Virus record (IMG/VR): IMGVR_UViG_3300042540_000801
Location: 1 to 50,441 of that record
DNA length: 50,441 nucleotides
Source: a virus
Reading direction: 5' to 3' (one strand)
In this document: piece after piece, positions 1-5,556 of the stretch
Position numbering within the stretch: position 1 is the stretch's first letter
Layout of the letters: each line of letters starts with the position of its first letter
Program-made: the position numbers and the translations under genes
Notes under the pieces: model-generated
Database searches by the model: none
What the model was told of the DNA's origin: nothing
What the model saw: the letters and a program-made list of their open reading frames with translations, nothing else

Positions 1-52
1 GCAGGGCGGCGTCGGTGATGGTCTCGGGGAGGTTGTGGATGGTCGCGATCAT
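1..52 (-). CDS. 5' fragment of the 98-aa Cys-cluster gene, cut by the window edge
   Basis: It encodes MIATIHNLPETITDAAL and runs off the window. It is base-for-base the start of the complete gene at 49755-50051, with the same AAGGAG Shine-Dalgarno nine bases before the ATG. It most likely represents the same locus seen twice because the map is circular, rather than a second gene. Confidence 0.8.
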   Translation of the reverse strand, partial: MIATIHNLPETITDAAL

Positions 53-100
53 CGTCGGGGTCTCCTTGGAGGTGGTGGTGGTTGGGAATCCGAACAATCA
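1..100. repeat. Terminal repeat X, first copy
   Basis: These 100 bases are identical to 50000-50099. They hold the first 17 codons of the 98-aa Cys-cluster gene, its Shine-Dalgarno region and a leader box. The identity stops exactly at the stop codon of the upstream small gene (98-352 here, 50097-50330 at the other end). A shared stretch of this length is also what an assembler overlap near k=99 would leave. Confidence 0.95.
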
Positions 101-352
101 GCGGGAAGTCTTGACGGTGGTCTTCTTGAGCAGGGGGAGCTCGATGGCGAACTCGTCTTCCGTCCAGGCCATGCCGAAGATGGGGTCGACTTCGCGGTAG
201 CACTTACGGCAGACCACGCAGCCGTCGGAGCCTTTAGCGGTGGCTTGGCAGCACTTGGTGAGGGGGTAGATGGTGTTGAAGCTCTTGACGAACTGCACGC
301 CGGGGATGCCGTTGAGCGTGTAGATGCCGATGGGGGTGACGGTGATGGGCAT
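98..352 (-). CDS. Small Cys-rich protein, cassette variant B
   Basis: An 84-aa protein of unknown function. A cysteine cluster in the middle (KCC, then CVVCRKC) looks able to bind a metal such as zinc. The C-terminal third is acidic and then basic. It lies directly behind a strong repeated promoter, and its TGA stop is the first three bases of a leader box that precedes the next gene. At the equivalent place at the other end of the window, the same flanks hold an unrelated 77-aa gene, so this is one of two interchangeable occupants of a slot. The ATG follows a weak GAGAAG Shine-Dalgarno. I do not recognise the family. Confidence 0.7.
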   Translation of the reverse strand: MPITVTPIGIYTLNGIPGVQFVKSFNTIYPLTKCCQATAKGSDGCVVCRKCYREVDPIFGMAWTEDEFAIELPLLKKTTVKTSR

Positions 353-368
353 GGGGGTCTTCTCGCTG

Positions 369-467
369 TTGGTGTTTCCGGCCTCGTTGGCCGTGCAGGG
401 GCATTATACGCTATTGGTACGGCGTGCGAATAGGGGGGCTTTTGTGGGCCTTTTTGGGGTTTTTGGG
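369..467. repeat. Terminal repeat Y, first copy
   Basis: These 99 bases are identical to 50343-50441. They carry the P1 promoter, a stem-loop at the predicted transcript start and upstream A-tracts. The base just outside differs (368 versus 50342). Repeats X and Y flank the exchangeable small gene. Confidence 0.95.
403..430 (-). promoter_or_regulatory. Promoter P1 with 5' stem-loop and upstream A-tracts
   Basis: On the minus strand the -10 is TATAAT (403-408) and the -35 is TTCGCA (425-430), with a 16-base spacer. The segment CTATTCGCACGCCGTACC around the -35 recurs in P2 and P3. Spaced A-tracts lie upstream at about 440-463 and may act as an UP element or bend. A CGGCC/GGCCG stem-loop (379-393) would sit at the 5' end of the transcript. 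P1 drives the small gene at 98-352. Confidence 0.75.
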
Positions 468-486
468 ATTTCTCCACGGGGGGCGG

Positions 487-630
487 CTAGCGGGTGAGGG
501 CGTTCAAGAGGTCTATCGTGGTGGCAATGAGGCCGTGAATGGCTGCCGCCGTAGGGCTGGCGGTTCCGAGCTCTTGTCCGATGCGGATGAGGACGAGCGC
601 CACGAGCGCGCGGTCGATGGCCTGCTTCAT
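487..630 (-). CDS. Short hydrophobic protein, unknown
   Basis: A 47-aa protein, largely aliphatic (ALVALVLIRIG, then AAIHGLIATTIDLLNAL). It could form one or two amphipathic or membrane helices. Its ATG overlaps the stop of the upstream gene in an ATGA, which supports translation by coupling. It is the last gene of the P2 unit before promoter P1. No family is recognised; with so short a sequence a chance reading frame cannot be fully excluded. Confidence 0.55.
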   Translation of the reverse strand: MKQAIDRALVALVLIRIGQELGTASPTAAAIHGLIATTIDLLNALTR

Positions 631-968
631 CGCTTGGCTCGCTTTCGCTTGGTGGCTGGAGTTCCGGGAGCCGGTCGCCGGGTCTTGCCACGCACCTTGT
701 AGGGACGGCAGACGAGCGCGCGGTCGATCCGCTTGCGGCTCCCGGCAACGTGGAGGACGGTGTAGCCCTCGGTGGTGAACGCTTCGAGGAGGACGAGCCT
801 GCCGCGGTGCACGGCGCGGACGAATCGGCAGACGCCGCGCACCGCCATCGGGATCTTGGTGCCGTCTCCTAGCCGCCAATAGGGCCCGCCGCTGATGCGG
901 AAGGTGTCGCCGGGCGTGAGGACGATCCGCTCGGATACGCGGTAGGTGTCGCTGTAGGTGGTTTGCAT
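627..968 (-). CDS. Basic phage protein with a small beta-type domain, unknown
   Basis: A 113-aa protein. Residues 12-60 are beta-rich (GDTFRISGGPYWRLGDG, then IPMAVRGVCRFVRAV), suggesting a small barrel. The last 30 residues are strongly basic (GKTRRPAPGTPATKRKRAKR) and could contact nucleic acid. I chose the ATG at 968, behind AAGG, rather than the upstream in-frame TTG inside the leader box. The leader contains that box (1028-1046) and a 9-bp hairpin (1000-1023). It is the second gene of the P2 unit. The function is unknown. Confidence 0.75.
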   Translation of the reverse strand: MQTTYSDTYRVSERIVLTPGDTFRISGGPYWRLGDGTKIPMAVRGVCRFVRAVHRGRLVLLEAFTTEGYTVLHVAGSRKRIDRALVCRPYKVRGKTRRPAPGTPATKRKRAKR

Positions 969-999
969 GGTGCTGGCCTTGGGTGGTGCTTGGTCATGA

Positions 1000-1023
1000 C
1001 CCGCCGGCCTGATTGCCGGCGGG
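1000..1023 (-). promoter_or_regulatory. Leader hairpin before the 113-aa gene
   Basis: CCCGCCGGC and GCCGGCGGG form a perfect 9-bp stem with a 6-base loop. It sits between a leader box and the start codon at 968. It has no T-run, so it is more likely an mRNA structure or processing element than an intrinsic terminator. Confidence 0.6.
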
Positions 1024-1027
1024 GAGT

Positions 1028-1046
1028 TTGGGAATCCGAACAATCA
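1028..1046 (-). promoter_or_regulatory. Leader box (TGATTGTTCGGATTCCCAA)
   Basis: A perfect copy of the 19-base element that also occurs at 82-100 and 50081-50099. It begins right after the stop codon of the 108-aa gene and lies 60 bases before the next start. No -10 hexamer follows it at promoter spacing, so it is not an ordinary promoter. Confidence 0.7.
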
Positions 1047-1047
1047 G

Positions 1048-1374
1048 TCACTCGGCGGTGAGCGTCTGCCAGACGGCATCGACCTGCGCCTTGTCGAACT
1101 CGATGGCCGCTTCAACGCCGGCGGTCACGAACGGGACGAAGAAGATCGCCTCGCAGGCTTCTTCGTACTCGCCGGCCTTCTTGGCGGCGAGGAAAGCCGC
1201 CGTTGCGTGCTTGACGTGCTTGACGCAGGCGTCTCGCAGCCGGGTGGCCAGGTTGTCGCGGTGCTTCTTCATGTCGGCCTCGGTCCAGTGGAGCTTCTTG
1301 AGCCGCTTCACGCAGGCGGATTCAGCCCGCATTGCGGCCCGGGCGGTCATGGCGTCGAAGTGCTTCTCGTCCAT
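1048..1374 (-). CDS. Helical phage protein, unknown
   Basis: A 108-aa, mostly alpha-helical and charged protein with regularly spaced Ala, Lys and Glu (for example RAAMRAESACVKRLKKLHW). The ATG at 1374 follows AAGGAG at good spacing, so the upstream ATG at 1419 is rejected. It is the first gene behind promoter P2, suggesting early expression. No motif that assigns a function is visible. Confidence 0.75.
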   Translation of the reverse strand: MDEKHFDAMTARAAMRAESACVKRLKKLHWTEADMKKHRDNLATRLRDACVKHVKHATAAFLAAKKAGEYEEACEAIFFVPFVTAGVEAAIEFDKAQVDAVWQTLTAE

Positions 1375-1403
1375 CGTCATCTCCTTCTCGCTGGGGTTGA
1401 TCG

Positions 1404-1421
1404 CGGTGGCCGGTGCCACCG
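1404..1421 (-). promoter_or_regulatory. Stem-loop at the P2 transcript start
   Basis: CGGTGGC and GCCACCG form a perfect 7-bp stem with a 4-base loop, about 10 bases after the P2 -10. P1 and P3 are also followed at once by a palindrome, so a 5' hairpin seems to be part of this transcript design. Confidence 0.6.
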
Positions 1422-1430
1422 TGCCCGGGC

Positions 1431-1458
1431 ATTGTACCTTATCGGTACGCCGTGCGGA
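1431..1458 (-). promoter_or_regulatory. Promoter P2
   Basis: On the minus strand the -10 is TACAAT (1431-1436) and the -35 TCCGCA (1453-1458), with a 16-base spacer identical in length to P1 and P3. The extended box CTATCCGCACGGCGTACC matches P1 at nearly every base. It drives the 108-, 113- and 47-aa genes. Confidence 0.75.
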
Positions 1459-1499
1459 TAGGACGACGTTTTCCCGGGGACGGGAGGATGGGCAGAGCA

Positions 1500-1518
1500 G
1501 GCGGCGAAGAGGGCCGCC
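1500..1518 (-). terminator. Hairpin after the helix-turn-helix operon
   Basis: GGCGGC and GCCGCC form a 6-bp stem with a 7-base loop, a few bases beyond the stop of the last helix-turn-helix gene (1525) and before promoter P2. There is no clear T-run, so this is a weak terminator call based on position. Confidence 0.4.
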
Positions 1519-1524
1519 GCTGGG

Positions 1525-1755
1525 CTATTTGGAGGCTTTGCGCCTGACCCGCTTGCCGCGTGAGGCGATCCAGTTGGGATTGCCGGGGGTGGCGTGGAGG
1601 GCCGGACGGAGTTTGTCGAGGTCTGTCGGGGCCAGGGCGACGAGCCGCCCGCCGGCGAAGATCCCGATCTGCTTCTCGCGGGCCGCGCGGCCGATGGAGT
1701 TGACCGAGACATGCAGCCGCCGGGCGGCCTCTGAGGCGGTGAGGTACTCGATCAT
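1525..1755 (-). CDS. Excisionase/MerR-type helix-turn-helix protein
   Basis: A 76-aa DNA-binding protein. Residues 1-50 (YLTASEAARRLHVSVNSIGR, then a turn and IGIFAGGRLVALAP) fit the small winged helix-turn-helix of the excisionase/HTH_17 type. The C-terminus is basic. Its start overlaps the stop of the previous gene as ATGA, behind GAGGAA. It is the last of three such genes in tandem opposite the integrase. A role in excision or in the lysis-lysogeny switch is inferred from position; which of the three does what cannot be read from sequence. Confidence 0.8.
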   Translation of the reverse strand: MIEYLTASEAARRLHVSVNSIGRAAREKQIGIFAGGRLVALAPTDLDKLRPALHATPGNPNWIASRGKRVRRKASK

Positions 1756-1976
1756 GCTTGGGCTTCCTCGCGGTGGCGTTTGGTGTCGATGGCTCGAGGC
1801 CGGCCCGCGCGGAGCCTGCCCTTGAGCATGTAGGCGTCGAGGCTCTTCCGGGTGATGAGCCAGTAGTAGGCCGATGGATGATGCCTCGCCTTCAGCCTGC
1901 CGGCCACGATGAGCTCGCGGACGCGGTAGGGAGTGACCTTGAGGATCTTCGCGGCTTGTCCGACAGTGAGTTCCAT
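1752..1976 (-). CDS. Helix-turn-helix DNA-binding protein (excisionase-like)
   Basis: A 74-aa protein. The N-terminal half is a clear helix-turn-helix of the HTH_17 type: LTVGQAAKILKVTPYRVREL, then IVAGRLKAR. The rest is basic, with GRPRAIDTKRHREE at the end. The ATG at 1976 lies behind AAAGG; the ATG at 1994 has no ribosome site. It couples to the next gene by ATGA. It probably regulates the integration module, since it sits with two relatives across from the integrase. Confidence 0.8.
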   Translation of the reverse strand: MELTVGQAAKILKVTPYRVRELIVAGRLKARHHPSAYYWLITRKSLDAYMLKGRLRAGRPRAIDTKRHREEAQA

Positions 1977-2035
1977 ATTGGTGCGGCCTTTCAATAGATG
2001 CTAGCCGTGGCACCGGTCAATGGATAGGGCCTCTG

Positions 2036-2278
2036 TCAGCCGAGTTTGGCCCGGGGCCGGCCGGCCTGGCTCGGGTCGCGTTTGAGGTACTTGGCCAGGT
2101 TTTCTTCAACGGCGATTCGGCTGACCGCCCAGGCCCGGCCGGATAGACGGAACCCCTTGAGGCTCCCCGACTTGATGAGCTTCAGCACCCAGACGTCCGT
2201 GCAGCCGAGCATCTCGGCGGCCTCGGGAACGGAGATCCATTCTGGGCGGGGTGCTTGTGGGATTGTTTGCTTGCCCAT
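2036..2278 (-). CDS. Helix-turn-helix regulator next to the integrase switch
   Basis: An 80-aa protein. Residues 10-45 (ISVPEAAEMLGCTDVWVLKL, then IKSGSLKGFRL) form an excisionase/HTH_17-type helix-turn-helix. A second half (AWAVSRIAVEENLAKYL) looks like a helical extension, and the end is basic (GRPRAKLG). It has a good GGAGG site 7 bases before the ATG. It is the first gene of the tandem trio. A large hairpin (2300-2338) lies 22 bases upstream of its start, a plausible operator or leader control. No CI-type repressor is seen in the genome, so one of these three may fill that role. Confidence 0.8.
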   Translation of the reverse strand: MGKQTIPQAPRPEWISVPEAAEMLGCTDVWVLKLIKSGSLKGFRLSGRAWAVSRIAVEENLAKYLKRDPSQAGRPRAKLG

Positions 2279-2299
2279 AGTATCGCCTCCAACAGATGA

Positions 2300-2338
2300 C
2301 CGCTCAGCGAGCGGGGAACTTCCCCCGCTGCTGAGCGG
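2300..2338. promoter_or_regulatory. 16-bp hairpin in the integrase/HTH divergent region
   Basis: CCGCTCAGC and GCTGAGCGG enclose AGCGGGG and CCCCGCT. Together they make a 16-bp stem with one bulged G and a 6-base loop. It lies in the 202-base gap (2279-2480) between the divergent helix-turn-helix operon and the integrase. The gap also holds a short direct repeat of CGGCACAA near 2397-2413. These could be operator, integrase-arm or attachment sites; no host sequence is available to define att. Confidence 0.55.
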
Positions 2339-2480
2339 TGTTCTTCGAGTGGCGGGGGTGGGATTGGGCGCAAATGACCAACGGTGCGGCGGCCAATCGG
2401 CACAACCGGCACAAACGGAACGCAGGAGGCATTTCATCGGCACGGAGGCGTGACCTATGTAGTTCGAGGAGGTTCACGCC

Positions 2481-3371
2481 ATGAGATTGCAGCAGCTTTT
2501 TGATGACTTCTACCGGCCGCTTCGCCTGCGAGGGCGATCGGTCAATACCACGCGGTTGTATGGATGCACGATCCGGTCTTTCGCGAAGTGGCTCAAATAC
2601 GAGCCGACCATCGACGACCTGACTGATCTCGTGCTGTCGAGGTACTTGGAGCACCGGGCATCGGTCCGCAGCCCGTTCACCGCCGAGAAAGAGCGGTCGC
2701 AGTTGGTCGCGCTGTGGCGGTTTGCCTGCGACCGCGGGATCTTGAAGCAGCGGCCAGAGGTTCCGCCGTCACCGCTGCCCGAGCGGGCGCCGGTGGCGTG
2801 GTCGGTTGATGAGCTTCAGTCGCTCCTCAAGGCGGCGAGGGCGAGCCGTGGCTTTGTCGGTCCGGTGCCGATGGGCGTGTTCTTCCCGGCGTTGATTGCA
2901 GTCCTCTGGGAAACGGCGGAGCGGATCGGGGCTGTCATGCAGGCCCGATACACGGACTTCGACGGCGCGACGCTGCTTGTGCGGGCCGAGGCGAGGAAGG
3001 GCGGTAAGAGGGACCGCTTCTATCACTTGAGTCCCGAGACGTGTACGATGCTGGCTGAGGCTCACGCCCCGGGCAGGCCCGAGCTGCTGTACTGGCCGCG
3101 GTGCCAGACGAGCCTCTGGTCGAAGTTTGGCGACGTTGTGGCCCGTGCTGGCCTCGGCCACGGGAGGCGGCTGCGGTTCCATCAGCTACGGAGGACGGCG
3201 GCGAGTCATTTTGCTGCTGCTGGCGGTGATGCGGTGAAGCTGCTCGATCATTCGAGCCCGCGAATCACGCACCGCTGGTATCTGGATCGCCGTCTGACGG
3301 ACAACGGTCCTCGGCCGTGCGACCTTCTCCCGCGGATCGGACTATTGCCAGGAGGATCGCCCGCTCCCTGA
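2481..3371 (+). CDS. int: Tyrosine recombinase (phage integrase)
   Basis: A 296-aa site-specific recombinase, the only plus-strand gene. The N-terminal 100 residues match a core-binding, SAM-like domain (NTTRLYGCTIRSFAKWLKYE). The catalytic domain shows the expected residues in order: Arg in ETAERIGAV, Lys in ARKGGKRDRF, the HxxR pair in HQLRRTAASH, a His in LLDHSSPRIT and the tyrosine in HRWYLD. The length is typical. GAGGAGG precedes the ATG. It would integrate the phage into, and excise it from, the host chromosome. It diverges from three helix-turn-helix genes and converges on the end of the tail operon, which is a classic temperate arrangement. Confidence 0.93.
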   Translation: MRLQQLFDDFYRPLRLRGRSVNTTRLYGCTIRSFAKWLKYEPTIDDLTDLVLSRYLEHRASVRSPFTAEKERSQLVALWRFACDRGILKQRPEVPPSPLPERAPVAWSVDELQSLLKAARASRGFVGPVPMGVFFPALIAVLWETAERIGAVMQARYTDFDGATLLVRAEARKGGKRDRFYHLSPETCTMLAEAHAPGRPELLYWPRCQTSLWSKFGDVVARAGLGHGRRLRFHQLRRTAASHFAAAGGDAVKLLDHSSPRITHRWYLDRRLTDNGPRPCDLLPRIGLLPGGSPAP

Positions 3372-3483
3372 GGAGCCGAATGACGTCGGCCGCGAGCGTG
3401 CCAGCGGTTCCCGTGTACGCCCCGGAGAACCGTCTGGCTCGCATCTCGGCTTCCGAGAGGTAGGAGTCAGGGAGTAGGGCCAT
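3265..3483 (-). CDS. Small phage protein overlapping the integrase 3' end
   Basis: A 72-aa protein of unknown function with a helical core (AADVIRLLRERAILLAIVRSAGEG). Its ATG lies inside the end of the preceding Cys-motif gene (17-base overlap), as is common here. Its last 107 bases run antisense to the integrase C-terminus. There is no clear Shine-Dalgarno, so it would depend on coupling. It is the last gene of the long minus-strand operon. Confidence 0.5.
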   Translation of the reverse strand: MALLPDSYLSEAEMRARRFSGAYTGTAGTLAADVIRLLRERAILLAIVRSAGEGRTAEDRCPSDGDPDTSGA

Positions 3484-3697
3484 CGTCTGGTGCCGTGTAT
3501 TTTATTGACCACTCGCCGCACCAGCCCTCGAGCCGTGTCTGGGGGCTGGCGCCCGAGAGGTCGGCCGTCTTGTAGTCGGCTGGGTGGAACGCAGGCGGGT
3601 AGCGCCTGCAGTTTCCGACGCCAGGGCCTTCGAGGTGGCCGCCGATCTCCTGCCAGAAGATGCAGTTGCCGCATTTCTGGTACTCGTCACCCGCCAT
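3467..3697 (-). CDS. Four-cysteine small protein
   Basis: A 76-aa protein with the pattern CGNCIFW, then GNCRRYPP, then WCGEW. The four cysteines are spaced as for one bound metal ion, and the RYPP and WCGEW pieces are recognisable in a widespread family of small phage proteins of unknown role. Start at 3697 behind GGGAG; it overlaps the stop of the DUF1599-like gene by 11 bases. It lies in the late, tail-distal part of the operon with accessory genes. Confidence 0.75.
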   Translation of the reverse strand: MAGDEYQKCGNCIFWQEIGGHLEGPGVGNCRRYPPAFHPADYKTADLSGASPQTRLEGWCGEWSIKYTAPDDGPTP

Positions 3698-4061
3698 TCT
3701 TGGACTCCCTGAAGAGGACCAGGGCGATGATTGCGTAGCAGGCCAGGTCCATGAAGGCGTCTTCCACGGACTCGTTGGCGAGCGAGCCGGTGTGGCAGTA
3801 GGTGCGGAGCCGCTGCACCTTGTCGGCCACGCGGACAAGGCACGACCGCCACGGTTCGATGCCGACGAGCTCGGCGCCGCCGCGGATGTTGGCGAGCGGG
3901 TCGGCCGGTGAGCCGTAGTCCTGCGATTTCTTGATGTGGATGGCCCGGATCTCTTCGACGGCCTCGAGGAACGGGAGCGAGCCGGGGTATTCGCGGCGCG
4001 GGGCGTCCGGCCGGATGTACGGATTGCTGGAGAGCGTCGTGGGGTCAGTTGGCTGCGGCAT
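3687..4061 (-). CDS. DUF1599/MazG-like helical protein
   Basis: A 124-aa all-helical protein. The segment KSQDYGSPADPLANI, then GIEPWRS, VADKVQRLR, ESVEDAFMDLACYAIIALVL carries the conserved residues of the DUF1599 (Nmad1) family, a MazG-like group linked to nucleotide pools or modified bases in phages. The acidic residues of ESVEDAFMDLA would bind metal. Start at 4061 behind GAGG; it overlaps the end of the phosphoesterase gene. The substrate is unknown. A nucleotide-hydrolysing role is inferred from the family only. Confidence 0.75.
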   Translation of the reverse strand: MPQPTDPTTLSSNPYIRPDAPRREYPGSLPFLEAVEEIRAIHIKKSQDYGSPADPLANIRGGAELVGIEPWRSCLVRVADKVQRLRTYCHTGSLANESVEDAFMDLACYAIIALVLFRESKNGG

Positions 4062-4938
4062 GGTGGTCCTCGGTTGGCGTGTTGTGATAGGAGGCGATGA
4101 GTGCCGTCTTTTCACTGTTTAGCCGAAGACGCAACCACCAGCCGCCGAGCGGGCGCGAACTCATGCCTTTTTCGACGGCCCACCCGTCGGTCAGGCTCTC
4201 TTGCTTGTAGGACGCCGAGCGGACGAGATGGATGGGGCTGATGCTGGGGATGCCGTGCGAGGTGATCCGCTGCCGGGATGCCTCGATGAGCGTCCGCTGG
4301 TGAACGTGGCCGGCGACGATGGTGTCTGCGTCGACGTCGGAGAGGTAGCGGCTGAAGTCGATGACGCCACGCGTGACCGGGCCGCCGCCGCCGTATCCGT
4401 GGTGGTACCAGATGCGGTGCACGGAGGCCGCTCGCCCGCTGGTGGCGTAACCTCGAGCAAGCACCCAGCCAGCGTAGCCGCCGCACTGGATGGGCGAGCC
4501 GGCCATCCGCAGCCGCTCGGCCAGCCGCGTGGTCAGGCATGTCTCTTGCCGCTTGCGGATGGCCGTCTCGTGGTTGCCGGGGGAGATGAACGCCAGTTGA
4601 TGACGGTATGGCATGAGCCACTCGGCGGCCTGGCTGACGAGCTCGTCGAAGTAGTTGCCTGTCTGCAGTTCTGGGCGGATGTCGTTCTTGCCGTTGCTGC
4701 GCGGATCGTACTTGCCCCCCATGCAATCGAAGATGTCGCCGAGGCAGAGGACGGCGGCGTTGATCCGCTTGGCCGTGGCGAGGTCGGCGGCGAGCCGGTC
4801 GCGGTCACAGTGCAACGAATCCCAATGCCAGTCGCTCGAGAGGAACACCCACGCTTGGTTCTCGAAGGTGATCCGGCAATGCCCCCCAGGGAGCGGCTCT
4901 GAGGTCCATGTGTTGGTTGTCTGTCTTTTTGCCCGCAC
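4045..4938 (-). CDS. Calcineurin-like metallophosphoesterase
   Basis: A 297-aa two-metal phosphoesterase. The five family motifs appear in order: SDWHWD, LGDIFD, SPGNHE, a histidine region YHHGYGGGG and AGHVHQ. They would hold a dinuclear Mn/Fe/Zn centre that hydrolyses phosphodiesters or phosphomonoesters. I prefer the GTG at 4938, five bases after GGAGG, to the ATG at 4950 that has no ribosome site. The gene lies after the tail genes with a MazG-like protein, so a role in nucleic acid or nucleotide processing is possible; the real substrate is not known. Confidence 0.88.
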   Translation of the reverse strand: MRAKRQTTNTWTSEPLPGGHCRITFENQAWVFLSSDWHWDSLHCDRDRLAADLATAKRINAAVLCLGDIFDCMGGKYDPRSNGKNDIRPELQTGNYFDELVSQAAEWLMPYRHQLAFISPGNHETAIRKRQETCLTTRLAERLRMAGSPIQCGGYAGWVLARGYATSGRAASVHRIWYHHGYGGGGPVTRGVIDFSRYLSDVDADTIVAGHVHQRTLIEASRQRITSHGIPSISPIHLVRSASYKQESLTDGWAVEKGMSSRPLGGWWLRLRLNSEKTALIASYHNTPTEDHHAAAN

Positions 4939-5083
4939 TGCCGCCTCCATGCGTGATGCGAGATACCAGGACTCGAATGATGTAGCCGTCTTCGTCGGGG
5001 ATCCACGACTCAGCGATGTCGGAGTCGTCCTCGTCGTCGTCTGCCCACCAGCAGGTGATGGAGGTGGTGGCCGATGAAGCCAT
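4805..5083 (-). CDS. Possible small acidic protein
   Basis: A 92-aa reading frame starting with a Cys/Trp pair and a very acidic run (WWADDDEDDSDIAESWIPDEDGY). Its N-terminal 45 codons fill the 249-base gap between the phosphoesterase and the tail gene at 5188. Its C-terminal half overlaps the phosphoesterase start in another frame, which is unusual, and there is no clear ribosome site. It may be real only in its N-terminal part, or not at all. The rest of the gap up to 5187 shows nothing further. Confidence 0.3.
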   Translation of the reverse strand: MASSATTSITCWWADDDEDDSDIAESWIPDEDGYIIRVLVSRITHGGGSAGKKTDNQHMDLRAAPWGALPDHLREPSVGVPLERLALGFVAL

Positions 5084-5187
5084 GGGACGACTCGGAGCGT
5101 GATGATGAGCGGGGCGGAGTGTTCATTTTCGTTGGTTTGTGGTGGTGCTTTGAGCGGATTGTTTTCGTGGCTTGTTTGCGGCCGGGA

Positions 5188-5556
5188 TCAGACCGCGAAA
5201 TAGAACCGCTGCACCGCGAGGTACCAGCCGCGGATGACTCGCTGGACGCGGAAGCCGTGCTCGTTCAACCAACGCTTCCGGGATTCGCATCCGCAGCCTT
5301 CCGGTTTGCCGGCCGTCCGCGTCAGCCGCTCGGCGCGCTCCTTCGTGATGCCAACAGAGGTGAGCGCCTTCTCGACAAGGTCGCCAACCATGATTGGCTT
5401 CCAATCGTCAGTTTTCGGCCGCGGGTAGGCAGGGTGGTCAACGTCAACGAGCCATCGGTCGCCGTCTTGCTCGACCACGCACGGCATCACCTCCGCGAGC
5501 GTATAGCCACGCTGCCGGCACCGCGCTTCAAGGTGCTTTCGGTGACAGCGAATCAT
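5188..5556 (-). CDS. Tail-tip associated protein of unknown function
   Basis: A 122-aa protein starting IRCHRKHLEARCRQRGYT, then EVMPCVVEQDGD, VDHPAYPRP and a C-terminal GKPEGCGCESRKRWLN. The paired Cys motifs at both ends and the VDxDHPAYP piece look like a small family that follows large tail proteins in related phages (recalled, not searched). The start overlaps the stop of the 799-aa tail gene as ATGA, so the two are translated together. A structural or assembly role at the tail tip is inferred. Confidence 0.75.
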   Translation of the reverse strand: MIRCHRKHLEARCRQRGYTLAEVMPCVVEQDGDRWLVDVDHPAYPRPKTDDWKPIMVGDLVEKALTSVGITKERAERLTRTAGKPEGCGCESRKRWLNEHGFRVQRVIRGWYLAVQRFYFAV

